DNA of 64,000 bases from Pedobacter sp. (GCA_031119475.1 JAVHXV010000001.1:248001-312000); one strand, 5' to 3'. Positions 1 to 8,672 are shown, counted from the stretch's first letter. Program-made: numbers and translations. Notes: a model not told the origin generated them from the sequence alone.

Positions 1-285
1 GAAGTATATGCCCAATGACAGGATGATCAGCACCGAAGCAGCCGCGGCAATGCGTGCCCACAATCTGCGCGTTGGCGTTGTAGCTTGCTGTGCATGGAGC
101 TGTGCTGCAATCCTGGCACCCAATTCTTCTTTGATGCTTTCTTTTTCCATTGCGGTCTGCTCGTTCCATACTGGATAGTGCTGTTGGTATTGATTAAAGA
201 ATTGATTGTACAGGGCCAATTCAGAAGAGCTGGCACTGCCATCGCCTACTTTTTCTGCAATACGGATAAATTCTTCTTTGGTCAT
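1..285 (-). CDS. FecR-family anti-sigma factor, N-terminal part (cut by window edge)
   Basis: The minus strand reads open from an ATG at 285 to the window edge, giving 95 residues. The protein starts MTKEEFIRIAEKVGDGSASS, has an acidic helical N-terminal half as in FecR-type anti-sigma factors, and then basic residues followed by the start of a hydrophobic segment (about residues 80-95) that would be the single membrane span. The periplasmic FecR domain lies outside the window. It sits 111 bp downstream of an ECF sigma gene on the same strand, the usual Bacteroidota FecI/FecR order. The assignment rests on the N-terminal pattern and context; the other frames over this stretch are shadows. In Bacteroidota such pairs normally control a SusC/SusD-type receptor encoded further downstream, which is not visible here. 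Confidence 0.8.
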   Translation of the reverse strand, partial: MTKEEFIRIAEKVGDGSASSSELALYNQFFNQYQQHYPVWNEQTAMEKESIKEELGARIAAQLHAQQATTPTRRLWARIAAAASVLIILSLGIYF

Positions 286-396
286 ACTTTTGGGGTCATA
301 TATAGGTAAAGCACTTGAACAGGCATTTGCCCCCAAAGGATAGTGTAATTTTTTTTAGCTGGCCATTAGGGGATGATCAACCCGAAAGATCTGATT

Positions 397-954
397 TTAC
401 AGCATCCAGAAATAACTGGTGCTTAATTTTTGACGGAGGCGCTTCAGCGCGATGGTGAGCTGGTTTTCGACCGTTTTTTCAGAAATGTTAAGCTTGGTGG
501 CGATTTCCTTGTTGGAAAGGTAACCGTACCGGCTCATCTGGAAGATTTCACGGCATCGATCTGGCAATTGTGTAGCAATGCTCTTGATCAGTTCTTCGAG
601 CTGCCTAACTTCATAAGGTTCATCCTTGGCATGGTCTAGCTCGACCGAGCCCAAATGGTTGATGATCGATTCCCTGTTCTTACTGTTCCTGATGTAATTG
701 GCGGTCTTGAATTTAACGGCCGTTAAAAGATATCCCTTACAGGAAGTCAATTCCCAGGTTTCCCGGTTTTCCCAGAACCATACAAATATATCCTGAAGAA
801 TGTCTAAACAGGCTTCCCGGTCGCGCAAGATGTTGTAGGCCGATCCAAAAAGCAAATGCCAATGCCGATCATAGATTTCTGTGAAGGCAGGATAACTCCC
901 TTCCTTGATCAGCACGAGCAGCTCATTTTCTGTATATGCGCTATGGTCAGACAT
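397..954 (-). CDS. ECF-type RNA polymerase sigma-70 factor (FecI-like)
   Basis: A 185-residue protein with sigma region 2 (around YDRHWHLLFGSAYNILRD and DILQDIFVWFWENRE) and a C-terminal region 4 helix-turn-helix (YLSNKEIATKLNISEKTVEN). Length and layout fit Bacteroidetes ECF factors of the FecI group. The open frame extends to 1023, but the ATG at 954 (MSDHSAYTENELL) is preferred: a good promoter (-33 TTTG at 999-1002, 20-bp spacer, -7-like TATCTTCG at 971-978) lies between the two starts, so the upstream codon would not be transcribed. The FecR-like gene follows on the same strand. The sigma factor probably directs RNA polymerase to a nutrient-uptake or glycan operon after release by the anti-sigma partner; the target is unknown. 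Confidence 0.9.
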   Translation of the reverse strand: MSDHSAYTENELLVLIKEGSYPAFTEIYDRHWHLLFGSAYNILRDREACLDILQDIFVWFWENRETWELTSCKGYLLTAVKFKTANYIRNSKNRESIINHLGSVELDHAKDEPYEVRQLEELIKSIATQLPDRCREIFQMSRYGYLSNKEIATKLNISEKTVENQLTIALKRLRQKLSTSYFWML

Positions 955-970
955 TGTTTGGTTTGGTAAT

Positions 971-1002
971 CGAAGATAGCTAATTGCGAAGGCACCAACA
1001 AA
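971..1002 (-). promoter_or_regulatory. Bacteroidota-type promoter of the ECF sigma gene
   Basis: On the minus strand TTTG (999-1002) is followed by 20 bp and TATCTTCG (971-978), one mismatch from the TAnnTTTG -7 consensus. The start codon at 954 lies about 17 bp downstream. It fixes the sigma gene start. Confidence 0.5.
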
Positions 1003-1073
1003 GTGTAGTGGTAAATTAATCATTTCTTAACCTAAAACAAAACAGATTATTGCGATTCCCGCACCTAGCTCGT

Positions 1074-1290
1074 TTACCTTTTCGCTATACCAACGCTATA
1101 CCAACGCTACCGATTCTATACCTTTTCTTTACCCTTTCTATACCTTTTCTTTACTTATCCTTTACCTATTCTATACCCTTTGTTTACCTAAAACGTATAG
1201 AATCGGTATATTTTGGGTATGCAAAAGGTAGGTGAAACCGCTAGCTGGTATAAGCTTGGTATAGCTTAGGTGTAGTTCAACCTTCAGCCT
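1074..1290. repeat. CTATACC-rich gap with inverted repeat arms
   Basis: No gene is supported between 1024 and 1398. The left half carries CTATACC-like words at 1085, 1096, 1107, 1116, 1138 and 1171, spaced mostly by 9-11 bp or multiples of 11, interleaved with TTTACC. The right half carries the complementary words (GGTATA, GGTATAAG, GGTATAG). A perfect 14-bp inverted repeat, TACCGATTCTATAC at 1108-1121 and its complement at 1195-1208, flanks the centre. Function unknown; it resembles the other intergenic short-repeat tracts of the window but with mirror-image arms. Confidence 0.6.
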
Positions 1291-1352
1291 TTGCCAACAC
1301 CCCTCGCTATACCTATAACCCTCAAATTTTAATGTATTTTCCCCAAATAAGA

Positions 1353-1384
1353 TTGGATGGTGTAAAAACAAAGTTTTATTTTTG
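1353..1384 (+). promoter_or_regulatory. Promoter of the small protein / zeta-toxin pair
   Basis: TTG at 1353-1355, 21-bp spacer, TATTTTTG at 1377-1384 (exact TAnnTTTG). The ATG at 1399 is 14 bp downstream, so the 5' leader is very short. Confidence 0.6.
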
Positions 1385-1398
1385 TATGTTTAATTATT

Positions 1399-1620
1399 AT
1401 GTCGGCAAGAGGAAAAATTGTAGGTAGATGGGGAACCAAAGATGGTTATGCTTATCTGACCAAGAAAATATTGATGGGAAGAGCTAAACGTGCGGGGAAA
1501 ATTGCTGCGAAGGATGCAATGGAAGTGATGGGCTATGTCGTTACCGTCAAAGATGGTTGGGTAGTACGCGAACACCATAACGGAACGATAGAGAAGATTG
1601 AAAAACTGCAAACAGCTTAA
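1399..1620 (+). CDS. Small basic protein, possible antitoxin partner of zeta-like kinase
   Basis: A 73-residue, lysine- and arginine-rich protein (MSARGKIVGRWGTKDGYAYL, ending KIEKLQTA). It has no signal peptide or membrane segment. I recall similar small proteins next to zeta-toxin genes in Bacteroidota but know no assigned function. It has its own promoter just upstream and ends 11 bp before the next gene, so the two are almost certainly co-transcribed. The classical epsilon antitoxin is a three-helix protein of about 90 residues; this sequence is not recognisably epsilon, so an antitoxin role is inferred from position only. Confidence 0.7.
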   Translation: MSARGKIVGRWGTKDGYAYLTKKILMGRAKRAGKIAAKDAMEVMGYVVTVKDGWVVREHHNGTIEKIEKLQTA

Positions 1621-1631
1621 CCCTTATCATT

Positions 1632-2417
1632 TTGATCGAGGATAAATCGACCCAGTTGCGACTAAGGGTGTTTGCGGGGCCGAATGGTTCTGGCAAGAGC
1701 ACGATCATAAATGAAATCCGCGAAACCAAAATCAGAGAAAACGTCAAACTCGATGTCGGTATCTATATCAATGCGGATGATATTGCACAACACCTAAAAA
1801 AGGGCGATTTTTCTATTACACCTTATCAGGTCGGCTTTTGCGCTGAAGACCTCATCAATTTTGCCCAATCTCAAGGACTATTGTTTGGCAGTTTTAATGC
1901 TGATCAGTTGCAGGAATCTTTTATCATAGTTGGCAAGAAGCTTAAACTTTTAGTTCAAGAGAATTTGGATAGGGTCGCACAAATCGTGGCCAGATATTTA
2001 AGGCATGCGTTGATCAAGGCCAGAAAGCGCTTTTCCTTCGAAACCGTTTTTTCCCATCCATCTAATTTAGAAGATATGCGCCTGGCCCTACAGCAAGGAT
2101 ATAAAGTCTATCTATATTTTGTGGGTACGGAATCGCCCGAAATCAATAAGTACCGTGTAGCGCTTAGGACCAAAAAAGGTGGACATAATGTGCCGCCGGA
2201 AAGGATAGAAAAAAGGTATGATCGGTCGATGGAACTACTTTATGATGCTGCAGAAATTGCTTATCAAGCTTTTTTCTTTGATAATTCTATAGATAATGCA
2301 CCATATAGACTTGTTGGGCATTTTAAGGTTGTTGGTGGAGAAAAAAAATGGGATGCCTTACCAGAACAACAAGAAACTTTTTGGTTTAAAAAATATTACA
2401 AAAACAAAATGGAATGA
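1632..2417 (+). CDS. Zeta-toxin-like P-loop kinase
   Basis: 261 residues with a Walker A motif near the N-terminus (FAGPNGSGKSTII, about residues 14-26), the zeta/AAA-type context seen in zeta toxins (UDP-N-acetylglucosamine kinases), a middle segment with FSFETVFSHPSNLEDM and a VGTESPEINKYRV stretch that matches the family's characteristic ST-E motif region. Basic residues GGHNVPPERIEKRY in the second half fit the family's conserved R/K segment. The start codon is TTG at 1632, 11 bp after the stop of the 73-aa gene; no ATG lies between there and Walker A. Predicted to phosphorylate a cell-wall sugar nucleotide or another small substrate; a housekeeping non-toxic kinase is possible. Confidence 0.8.
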   Translation: MIEDKSTQLRLRVFAGPNGSGKSTIINEIRETKIRENVKLDVGIYINADDIAQHLKKGDFSITPYQVGFCAEDLINFAQSQGLLFGSFNADQLQESFIIVGKKLKLLVQENLDRVAQIVARYLRHALIKARKRFSFETVFSHPSNLEDMRLALQQGYKVYLYFVGTESPEINKYRVALRTKKGGHNVPPERIEKRYDRSMELLYDAAEIAYQAFFFDNSIDNAPYRLVGHFKVVGGEKKWDALPEQQETFWFKKYYKNKME

Positions 2418-2527
2418 TCGCTTAACTTTCGTTTATAATTTCTTTCTAAGGGAGCCCTCCCCTGCGTCCGCCTTCCGTCTTCCGCCCATCGCTTTCCGCC
2501 TTTCCAAAAAAATCCTATTTTAGGTCA

Positions 2528-3577
2528 ATGAAAAATCTATTGCTTTTCCTATTTCTTTTAGTGACTTATAACTGTTCTGCCCAACAATGGACACCACAGC
2601 AGGCCAACACATGGTACGCTGCACAGCCCTGGTACCGCGGGGCCAACTTTCAGCCGAGTAGTGCCATCAACCAGCTCGAAATGTTCCAGGCAGCGACTTT
2701 CGATCCGCAGACGATAGACCGTGAACTGGGCTGGGCCGAGGAGCTGGGGATGAACGTGATGCGGGTGTACCTCCACCATGTGGCCTGGACCTCAGATCGC
2801 GAAGGGTTCAAGAAACGGTTGGACAGTTACCTTGATATCTCACAAAAGCATGGCATCAAGACCATATTGGTTTTTTTTGACGATTGTTGGAACGACGAAT
2901 ACCATGCCGGTAAACAGCCCGAGCCAAAACCGGGCGTGCACAACAGTGGATGGGTACGCGATCCTGGGACGGCGATCCGCAACAATCCAGATAGTCTTAA
3001 AGTATTGGAAAATTATGTGAAGGACATCCTCCAGACGCATAAAAACGACAAACGCATCCTGATGTGGGACCTCTACAACGAACCTGGCAACAGTCAGTAC
3101 TTTGAGGAGAGCATGCCCTTGCTGAAATCGGTATTCACTTGGGCGAGGGCAATTAATCCATCACAGCCACTTACCTCTGGCGTATGGAACTGGGGACCAA
3201 AGTTCAATAACCTGAATGCCTTTCAGCTCGAAAATTCAGATGTAATCACCTATCATCACTATACCTACATCGATGCGCATGAAAAGAAGATTGCTGAGCT
3301 GCGGAAATATGGCCGTCCGCTGATCTGTACCGAATACATGGCCCGTAAAAATGGAAGCCTTTTTCAGACCATTATGCCCATGCTCAAACGTGAAAATGTG
3401 GGTGCCCTCAATTGGGGCTTTGTATCGGGAAAAACCAATACCATTTTTGCCTGGGATACGCCCATCGCCAGTGGCAAAGCGCCAGAATTGTGGTTCCACG
3501 ACATCTTTAGAAAAGATGGAACGCCTTTTAGCGAAGACGAGATCAGGACAATCAAATCTTTGACCGGTAAAAAATAA
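2528..3577 (+). CDS. Secreted clan GH-A glycoside hydrolase (GH5-like)
   Basis: 349 residues with an N-terminal signal peptide (about 1-19, cleavage after NCSAQ). The rest is a TIM barrel of the cellulase/GH5-like type: LYNEPG contains the likely acid/base Glu185, and ICTEYMAR contains the likely nucleophile Glu269; a Trp-rich strand (GALNWGFVSGK) closes the barrel. Related Bacteroidota proteins are often labelled beta-xylanase or cellulase-family hydrolase; the substrate cannot be read from sequence. The stop codon abuts the next gene (sulfatase), so they form an operon, probably with the GH43 gene further on. No SusC/SusD pair is present nearby. Confidence 0.85.
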   Translation: MKNLLLFLFLLVTYNCSAQQWTPQQANTWYAAQPWYRGANFQPSSAINQLEMFQAATFDPQTIDRELGWAEELGMNVMRVYLHHVAWTSDREGFKKRLDSYLDISQKHGIKTILVFFDDCWNDEYHAGKQPEPKPGVHNSGWVRDPGTAIRNNPDSLKVLENYVKDILQTHKNDKRILMWDLYNEPGNSQYFEESMPLLKSVFTWARAINPSQPLTSGVWNWGPKFNNLNAFQLENSDVITYHHYTYIDAHEKKIAELRKYGRPLICTEYMARKNGSLFQTIMPMLKRENVGALNWGFVSGKTNTIFAWDTPIASGKAPELWFHDIFRKDGTPFSEDEIRTIKSLTGKK

Positions 3578-3583
3578 GTGCAC

Positions 3584-4966
3584 ATGCAGATCAAAAACGT
3601 TTTTATCCCCATCCTGTCAGGCCTTGCGCTACTTAACTTGGGTGGCACTAGAAAAACAGAACAGCTTGCAAAGCGGCCAAATATCGTCATCATCATGGCC
3701 GATGACCTGGATAGTCGCCAATTGAGCTGTTATGGCGGAAAAAACATCCAGACCAGAAATATCGATGCGCTGGCGACCGAAGGATTGAAGTTTGACCAGA
3801 TGATCTGTTCTGAGGCAATGTGTGTGCCAACACGTGCTTCGCTGTTTACGGGGCTCTATCCGATGCGCCATGGCTCTTTCCAGAACCATAAACCGGTTTA
3901 CGATACGGGGATGAAGAGTGTGGTGCAATACCTGAACCAATTGCATTATACGGTTGCCCTTACCGGAAAGGACCACAGTACAACGCCAAGAAGTGTTTTT
4001 CCATTTGAACTCATCAAAGGATTTGAGCCCAACTGCGTGTCGGAAACAGATCATTACGAATTAAATGAGGTGCGCAATTTTATTTCCCGAAAGAATAGCG
4101 ATCCTTTTTGCCTTTTTGTGATGAGCATCAATCCACACACGCCATGGACAGTAGGAGATCCCTCAGCGTTTGATCCCGCCAAAATCGTACTGCCTCCGCA
4201 CATGGTCGATACCAAACAGGTGAGGAACCTCTATTGCAGATACCTGGCCGAAATCAGGCAACTGGATAATCAGGTAGGCGAGATCAGGAATCTATTGAAG
4301 GAAACAGGGCAGGAAGAAAATACCATCTTTATTTTTTTGGGCGAGCAGGGGCCGCAGTTCCCGGGTGGCAAATGGACGTTGTATGATAACGGCCTTCGGA
4401 GTTCGATGATCGTGAAATGGCCTGGCAAGGTAAAGCCGAATACCAAAACAGATGCGATTGTGCAGTATGAAGATATTACGCCAACGTTGATCGACATTGC
4501 AGGCGGCAAGCCCATTGTGGGTCTTGATGGTAGGAGTTTTCTGGACGTACTGACTGCAAAAAGCAATCGTCACCGGGAAGTAGCCTATGGCATACACAAC
4601 AATATTCCCGAAGGAACGCCCTATCCGATGCGCTCCATCCGCGATGGCCATTATAAACTGGTCATGAACCTTAGCCCCGAGCAACCCTATTATAACCGCT
4701 TCATGATGAATCCCGACAATAAAAAAAGCTATTGGAACAATTGGCTGGAACTGTCAAAATCATCGCCCTTGGCCAAGAAATTGGTAGACCGAATTGTCAC
4801 TAAGCCTGCCCTTGAATTTTACGACCTGCAGAAAGACCCCAATGAACTGAACAATTTGGCAGATCAGACCGCATATCAGCAATTGATTAAAAAATATGCA
4901 CAACAATTAAAAGATTGGATGGCACAACAGCACGATGACGGCACAGCGGTGGATCGGGTTTACTAG
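3584..4966 (+). CDS. Sulfatase (type I, formylglycine-dependent)
   Basis: About 460 residues. The N-terminal strand RPNIVIIMADDLD supplies the metal-binding Asp pair; the sulfatase signature CVPTRASLFTG follows, with the Cys that a formylglycine-generating enzyme oxidises to the catalytic aldehyde. The SMIVKWPGKVKP and LDGRSFLDVL segments are typical of alkaline-phosphatase-fold sulfatases. The first 20 residues are hydrophobic and probably a signal peptide. An in-frame GTG at 3578 directly after the previous stop is an alternative start; ATG 3584 is chosen. Position between two glycoside hydrolases suggests it desulfates a polysaccharide or a sulfated glycoside; the substrate is unknown. Confidence 0.9.
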   Translation: MQIKNVFIPILSGLALLNLGGTRKTEQLAKRPNIVIIMADDLDSRQLSCYGGKNIQTRNIDALATEGLKFDQMICSEAMCVPTRASLFTGLYPMRHGSFQNHKPVYDTGMKSVVQYLNQLHYTVALTGKDHSTTPRSVFPFELIKGFEPNCVSETDHYELNEVRNFISRKNSDPFCLFVMSINPHTPWTVGDPSAFDPAKIVLPPHMVDTKQVRNLYCRYLAEIRQLDNQVGEIRNLLKETGQEENTIFIFLGEQGPQFPGGKWTLYDNGLRSSMIVKWPGKVKPNTKTDAIVQYEDITPTLIDIAGGKPIVGLDGRSFLDVLTAKSNRHREVAYGIHNNIPEGTPYPMRSIRDGHYKLVMNLSPEQPYYNRFMMNPDNKKSYWNNWLELSKSSPLAKKLVDRIVTKPALEFYDLQKDPNELNNLADQTAYQQLIKKYAQQLKDWMAQQHDDGTAVDRVY

Positions 4967-5450
4967 GTGATGTAAAAAGTAAAAAGTAAAAAGTAAAAAG
5001 TAAAAAGTAAAAAGCCCAGCAGGATGTCTATGGCATAAAAAGTCCAGAGTCAAAAGTCCAAAGTCAAGAGTCGGTGTTAATATTTTGCTAAAGCGGATTT
5101 GTCATGCATAGGCAGCATTAATGTCTAACATCTAGTCCTGAGTCGGGAGTTATGAGTCGGGAGTGATTTTTTGGGGAGCGGATATGTCATGAATAAGCAG
5201 CAGTAATGTCTAATATCTAACATCTAATATCTAACATCCAACTGAAAGTCTTAAATCATAAGTCGTAAGTTCAGAGTCTAAAGTCGAAAGTGTTTTTGCT
5301 AGAGTGGATTTGTAAAAAAGGCACCAGTAGTGTCTAAATACTAATATCTAAGATCTAAGTACTAACATCTAACATCTAATGACTAATGACTAATGACTAA
5401 TGACTAAAGACTATTGACTCACGACTATCGACTAAAAACCAACTTATCGA
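4967..5450. repeat. Gene-free gap packed with short tandem repeats
   Basis: No ORF is supported. The gap starts, right after the sulfatase stop, with about six copies of GTAAAAA (4972-5014). It continues with degenerate runs of AGTCCAAAGTC, GAGTCGGGAGT, CTAACATCTAATAT and CTAAGTACTAACAT, and ends with four TAATGAC copies (about 5377-5404) decaying into GACTATTGACT. Nearly all units have a 7-8 bp period. The array runs up to about 15 bp before the next start codon, and no -7 box is recognisable. Confidence 0.8.
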
Positions 5451-6524
5451 ATGACAAATTCTTATTCAATTTTATGGCTCGGATATATCCTATCAGTTTA
5501 TCTAACTTCAGGTTCCTCTACTGAAGGATATTATCATCAGTTGGCTGATTCGACTGGTTATTTTACCAATCCGGTAGGCAAGGGGGCCGATCCGTGGGTT
5601 GTTAAAGATGGGGGATATTATTACACCTGTTCGAGCATCAACCCAAAAAATGGAAACAATGCCATCCTAGTTTCTAGGTCAAGGTCATTGACGCAATTGG
5701 GCGATAAGAAAATAGTGTGGACTGCACCCAATGTTGGATGGAACAGCAATTGTGTATGGGCGCCAGAGCTGCACAAGATTGGACAAAAATGGTATATCTA
5801 TTATGCCGCGGGAAAGGCAGGCCCTCCATTTATTCAACAGCGTGCCGGCGTGCTCGAATCGGTAGGCAGCAATCCGCAGGGGCGATATGTGGACAAAGGC
5901 ATCCTAAAAACGGGCACAGATGCAACAGACGAGAGTGGCACCATTTGGGCAATCGACCTTACGGTGACCGAGATCGGACAGCAATTGTACGCCATTTGGT
6001 CGGGCTGGGAAAAGAACAGTCTGACCGATAAAACCAGTCAGCAACTTTACATCGCTAAAATGGATAATCCCTATACCATCAGTGCTGAACGGGTCAAGAT
6101 ATCCAGTCCTGTAGAAAGCTGGGAAACCGGCGGACCATTAAACCTCAACGAAGGTCCACAGGTTCTGCAGCACAAGGGTGATGTATTTATCATCTATTCC
6201 ACCCGTGAATCATGGACACCCGAGTATCGCTTGGGGCAATTGCGGTTAAAAAGAAATGCAGACCCGATGCATTCGGGAAGCTGGGTTAAAAGCGGTCCGG
6301 TTTTTCAGGGCAATGCCAAGGTGTTCGGGGTAGGGCATGCCAGCTTTACCACATCGCCCGATGGAAGTGAAGACTGGATCTTCTACCATTCAAAGGTAGC
6401 TACTAAACCTGGCTGGGAGCGCAACCTACGGCTGCAACGCTTTACATGGGATGCAAATGGAAATCCGCTTTTTGGAGAGGCCATACCCGAAGGCATCAAA
6501 ATTAGAAAGCCAAGCGGAGAGTAA
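5451..6524 (+). CDS. Glycoside hydrolase family 43 (five-bladed propeller)
   Basis: 357 residues with a hydrophobic N-terminal segment (about 6-20) that should act as a signal peptide. The three GH43 carboxylates are visible: Asp47 in GADPWVV (general base), Asp169 in WAIDLTV (pKa modulator) and Glu234 in LNEGPQV (general acid); VWAPELH and VGHASFT are also characteristic, the latter with the family's His. GH43 enzymes usually remove arabinofuranose or xylose. It lies downstream of the GH-A hydrolase and sulfatase on the same strand but is separated by 484 bp of repeats, so co-transcription is uncertain. Confidence 0.9.
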   Translation: MTNSYSILWLGYILSVYLTSGSSTEGYYHQLADSTGYFTNPVGKGADPWVVKDGGYYYTCSSINPKNGNNAILVSRSRSLTQLGDKKIVWTAPNVGWNSNCVWAPELHKIGQKWYIYYAAGKAGPPFIQQRAGVLESVGSNPQGRYVDKGILKTGTDATDESGTIWAIDLTVTEIGQQLYAIWSGWEKNSLTDKTSQQLYIAKMDNPYTISAERVKISSPVESWETGGPLNLNEGPQVLQHKGDVFIIYSTRESWTPEYRLGQLRLKRNADPMHSGSWVKSGPVFQGNAKVFGVGHASFTTSPDGSEDWIFYHSKVATKPGWERNLRLQRFTWDANGNPLFGEAIPEGIKIRKPSGE

Positions 6525-7037
6525 ATTGGTTTACCACAAAGGCAAAAAATCAATAATCTTGGTGCCCTTAGTGTCTTGGTGGTAACCCAGCACTTATCTG
6601 GCGTATGATTAACCACAAAGGCACAAAATCTATAATCGTGAATTTATAAGATTTGTCATCCATAGCCATAGGATCTGAGCTTTTCTAAGACCGCCCTTTG
6701 ACAGGCTCAGGGTGACAATTTAACTAATTTGAATTTCAACTGCCAATTATGAACTAAGAACTAAGAACTAAGAACTAAGAACTATGAACTGAAAACTGAG
6801 AACTATGAACTGAAAACTAAATTAGTGTACTTAGTGTCTTGGTGGTAACCAGCACTTATCTGATATATGATTAACCACAAAGGCACAAAGCGCACAAATC
6901 TATGATCGCTAATCTATAAAGATTTGTCTGTCTGAGCCTCTCGAAGACCACCCTTCGACAGGCTCAGGGTGACAGTTTAATTAATTGAACCCCAACTGCC
7001 AACTATGAACTGAGAACTGTGAACTACGAACTGAGAA
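6525..7037. repeat. Duplicated ~185-bp intergenic repeat with palindrome and heptad tracts
   Basis: No gene. A composite segment occurs twice in direct orientation, about 6568-6756 and 6831-7012. Each copy has TTAGTGTCTTGGTGGTAAC, then CAGCACTTATCTG, then TTAACCACAAAGGCACAAA, then a palindrome, then CAACTGCCAA and runs of GAACTAA/GAACTGA heptads. The palindrome in copy 2 (6934-6965) pairs GAGCCTCTCGAAG with CTTCGACAGGCTC around a 6-nt loop; copy 1 (6677-6708) is degenerate. The CCACAAAG and TTCGACAGGCTCAGGGTGAC words are dispersed-repeat families familiar from many bacterial genomes. Confidence 0.75.
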
Positions 7038-8672
7038 CTAACCCTGTTCCACTTCCCTCAAACTGTCCATCTTCTTATAGGCCAAGAAGCCTTTGATGTC
7101 TTCAAAATGCTCGCGGACGCGTTTGTTGCCAAATTCAAATACCTTTTGTACCAGTCCGTCCAGGAAATCACGGTCGTGCGAGACGAGGATCAATGTACCG
7201 TCAAAGTCTTTCAGCGCATCTTTGATGATGTCTTTGGTCTTCATGTCCAGGTGGTTAGTCGGCTCATCGAGAATAAGCACGTTGACGGGCTCCAGGAGCA
7301 GTTTGATCATCGCCAGACGGGTTTTCTCGCCCCCTGAAAGTACTTTTACCTTTTTGGTTGTATCGTCGCCACTGAACATAAAGGCGCCCAATAGGTCTTT
7401 GATCTTGATGGTGCCATCGCTTAACGGGATCTGGTCGATTGTTTCGAATACGGTCAGGTTTTCATCGAGCAGGGCGGCCTGGTTCTGTGCAAAGTAGCCG
7501 ATCTTGGCATTGTGGCCCACTTTTAAGCTGCCTTCAAAATCGATCTCGCCCATAATGGCCTTGATCATGGTCGATTTACCCTCACCATTTTTACCTACAA
7601 AAGCTACCATTTCTCCACGTTCGATCACCATCGAAGCTTTTTTGAATACCACATGATCGCCATAGACCTTGGTCAGTTCTTCTACCATGACCGGATATTG
7701 ACCCGAGCGTGGCGATGGAGGAAACTTAAGGCGTAGGGCAGAGGTATCCACTTCGTCGATTTCGATCACTTCGAGCTTTTCGAGCATCTTTACGCGCGAT
7801 TGTACCTGCAATGTTTTGGAATAGGTACCCCTAAAACGATCTATAAACTCTTGGTTATCTGCAATAAAGCGCTGCTGTTCTTCGTAGGCCTTCAATTGGT
7901 GTACACGGCGGTCGGCACGCAACTGAAGATAGTGGCTGTATTTGGCCTTATAATCGTAAATGCGGCCCAAGGTTACTTCGATGGTGCGGTTGGTGATATT
8001 ATCTACAAAGGCACGGTCGTGCGAGATGACCATCACGGCCTTTGCCGAATTGATCAGAAAATCTTCCAGCCATTGGATACTTTCGATGTCCATGTGGTTG
8101 GTGGGCTCATCGAGCAAGATGAGATCTGGTTTTTTTAAGAGGATTTTGGCCAGTTCGATCCGCATGCGCCATCCACCAGAAAATTCAGACGTTTGGCGGT
8201 TGAAATCCTTGCGCTCAAAGCCCAGACCTTTTAGTACTTTCTCTACCTCGGCATCGTAATTGGTTTCTTCGATCGAATAGAATTTTTCGCTCAGTTCAGA
8301 TACCCGCTCGATCAGCTTCATGTAATCGTCGCTTTCATAATCGGTACGGATGGTGAGCTGCTCGTTCAGTTCGTCCAGTTCTTTCTGCATCTGGTTTACC
8401 TCAGCAAAGGCTTTCATGGTTTCCTCAAATACGGTCACGTTATCCTGCGTAAGCAGATGCTGTGGCAGATAGGCGATTACGGCGTCTTTCGGGCCAGTTA
8501 CATTGCCCGATGTCGGATTGGTCGCACCTGCAATAATCTTGAGGATGGTAGACTTGCCTGCACCATTTTTGCCCATCAGGGCGATTTTGTCATTTTCGTT
8601 AATAGAAAAGGTAACGTCGCTGAAAAGGGTGGTTCCACCAAATGAAACCGAGATGTTGTTTACGTTGATCAC
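7038..8672 (-). CDS. ABC-F family ATP-binding protein (ribosome-associated type)
   Basis: 544 residues, soluble, with two ATP-binding cassettes. Cassette 1: Walker A GKNGAGKST (34-42), signature SGGWRMRIELA, Walker B LLDEPTNHMD. Cassette 2: Walker A GKNGEGKST, signature LSGGEKTRLAM, Walker B LILDEPTNHLD. Between them is the charged helical linker (about residues 245-310) diagnostic of ABC-F proteins, which act in translation at the ribosomal E site. The GTG start at 8672 (MINVNNISVSFGG) is chosen because the open frame upstream runs through intergenic repeats and encodes nothing family-like. There are no membrane segments, so it is not a transporter. EttA-, Uup- and YbiT-like members cannot be separated by eye. 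Confidence 0.92.
   Translation of the reverse strand: MINVNNISVSFGGTTLFSDVTFSINENDKIALMGKNGAGKSTILKIIAGATNPTSGNVTGPKDAVIAYLPQHLLTQDNVTVFEETMKAFAEVNQMQKELDELNEQLTIRTDYESDDYMKLIERVSELSEKFYSIEETNYDAEVEKVLKGLGFERKDFNRQTSEFSGGWRMRIELAKILLKKPDLILLDEPTNHMDIESIQWLEDFLINSAKAVMVISHDRAFVDNITNRTIEVTLGRIYDYKAKYSHYLQLRADRRVHQLKAYEEQQRFIADNQEFIDRFRGTYSKTLQVQSRVKMLEKLEVIEIDEVDTSALRLKFPPSPRSGQYPVMVEELTKVYGDHVVFKKASMVIERGEMVAFVGKNGEGKSTMIKAIMGEIDFEGSLKVGHNAKIGYFAQNQAALLDENLTVFETIDQIPLSDGTIKIKDLLGAFMFSGDDTTKKVKVLSGGEKTRLAMIKLLLEPVNVLILDEPTNHLDMKTKDIIKDALKDFDGTLILVSHDRDFLDGLVQKVFEFGNKRVREHFEDIKGFLAYKKMDSLREVEQG

Noticed and set aside
1050..1371. Small ORFs on both strands in the CTATACC-rich gap
   Set aside because: Their residues are the translation of the repeat words and no family or promoter supports them.
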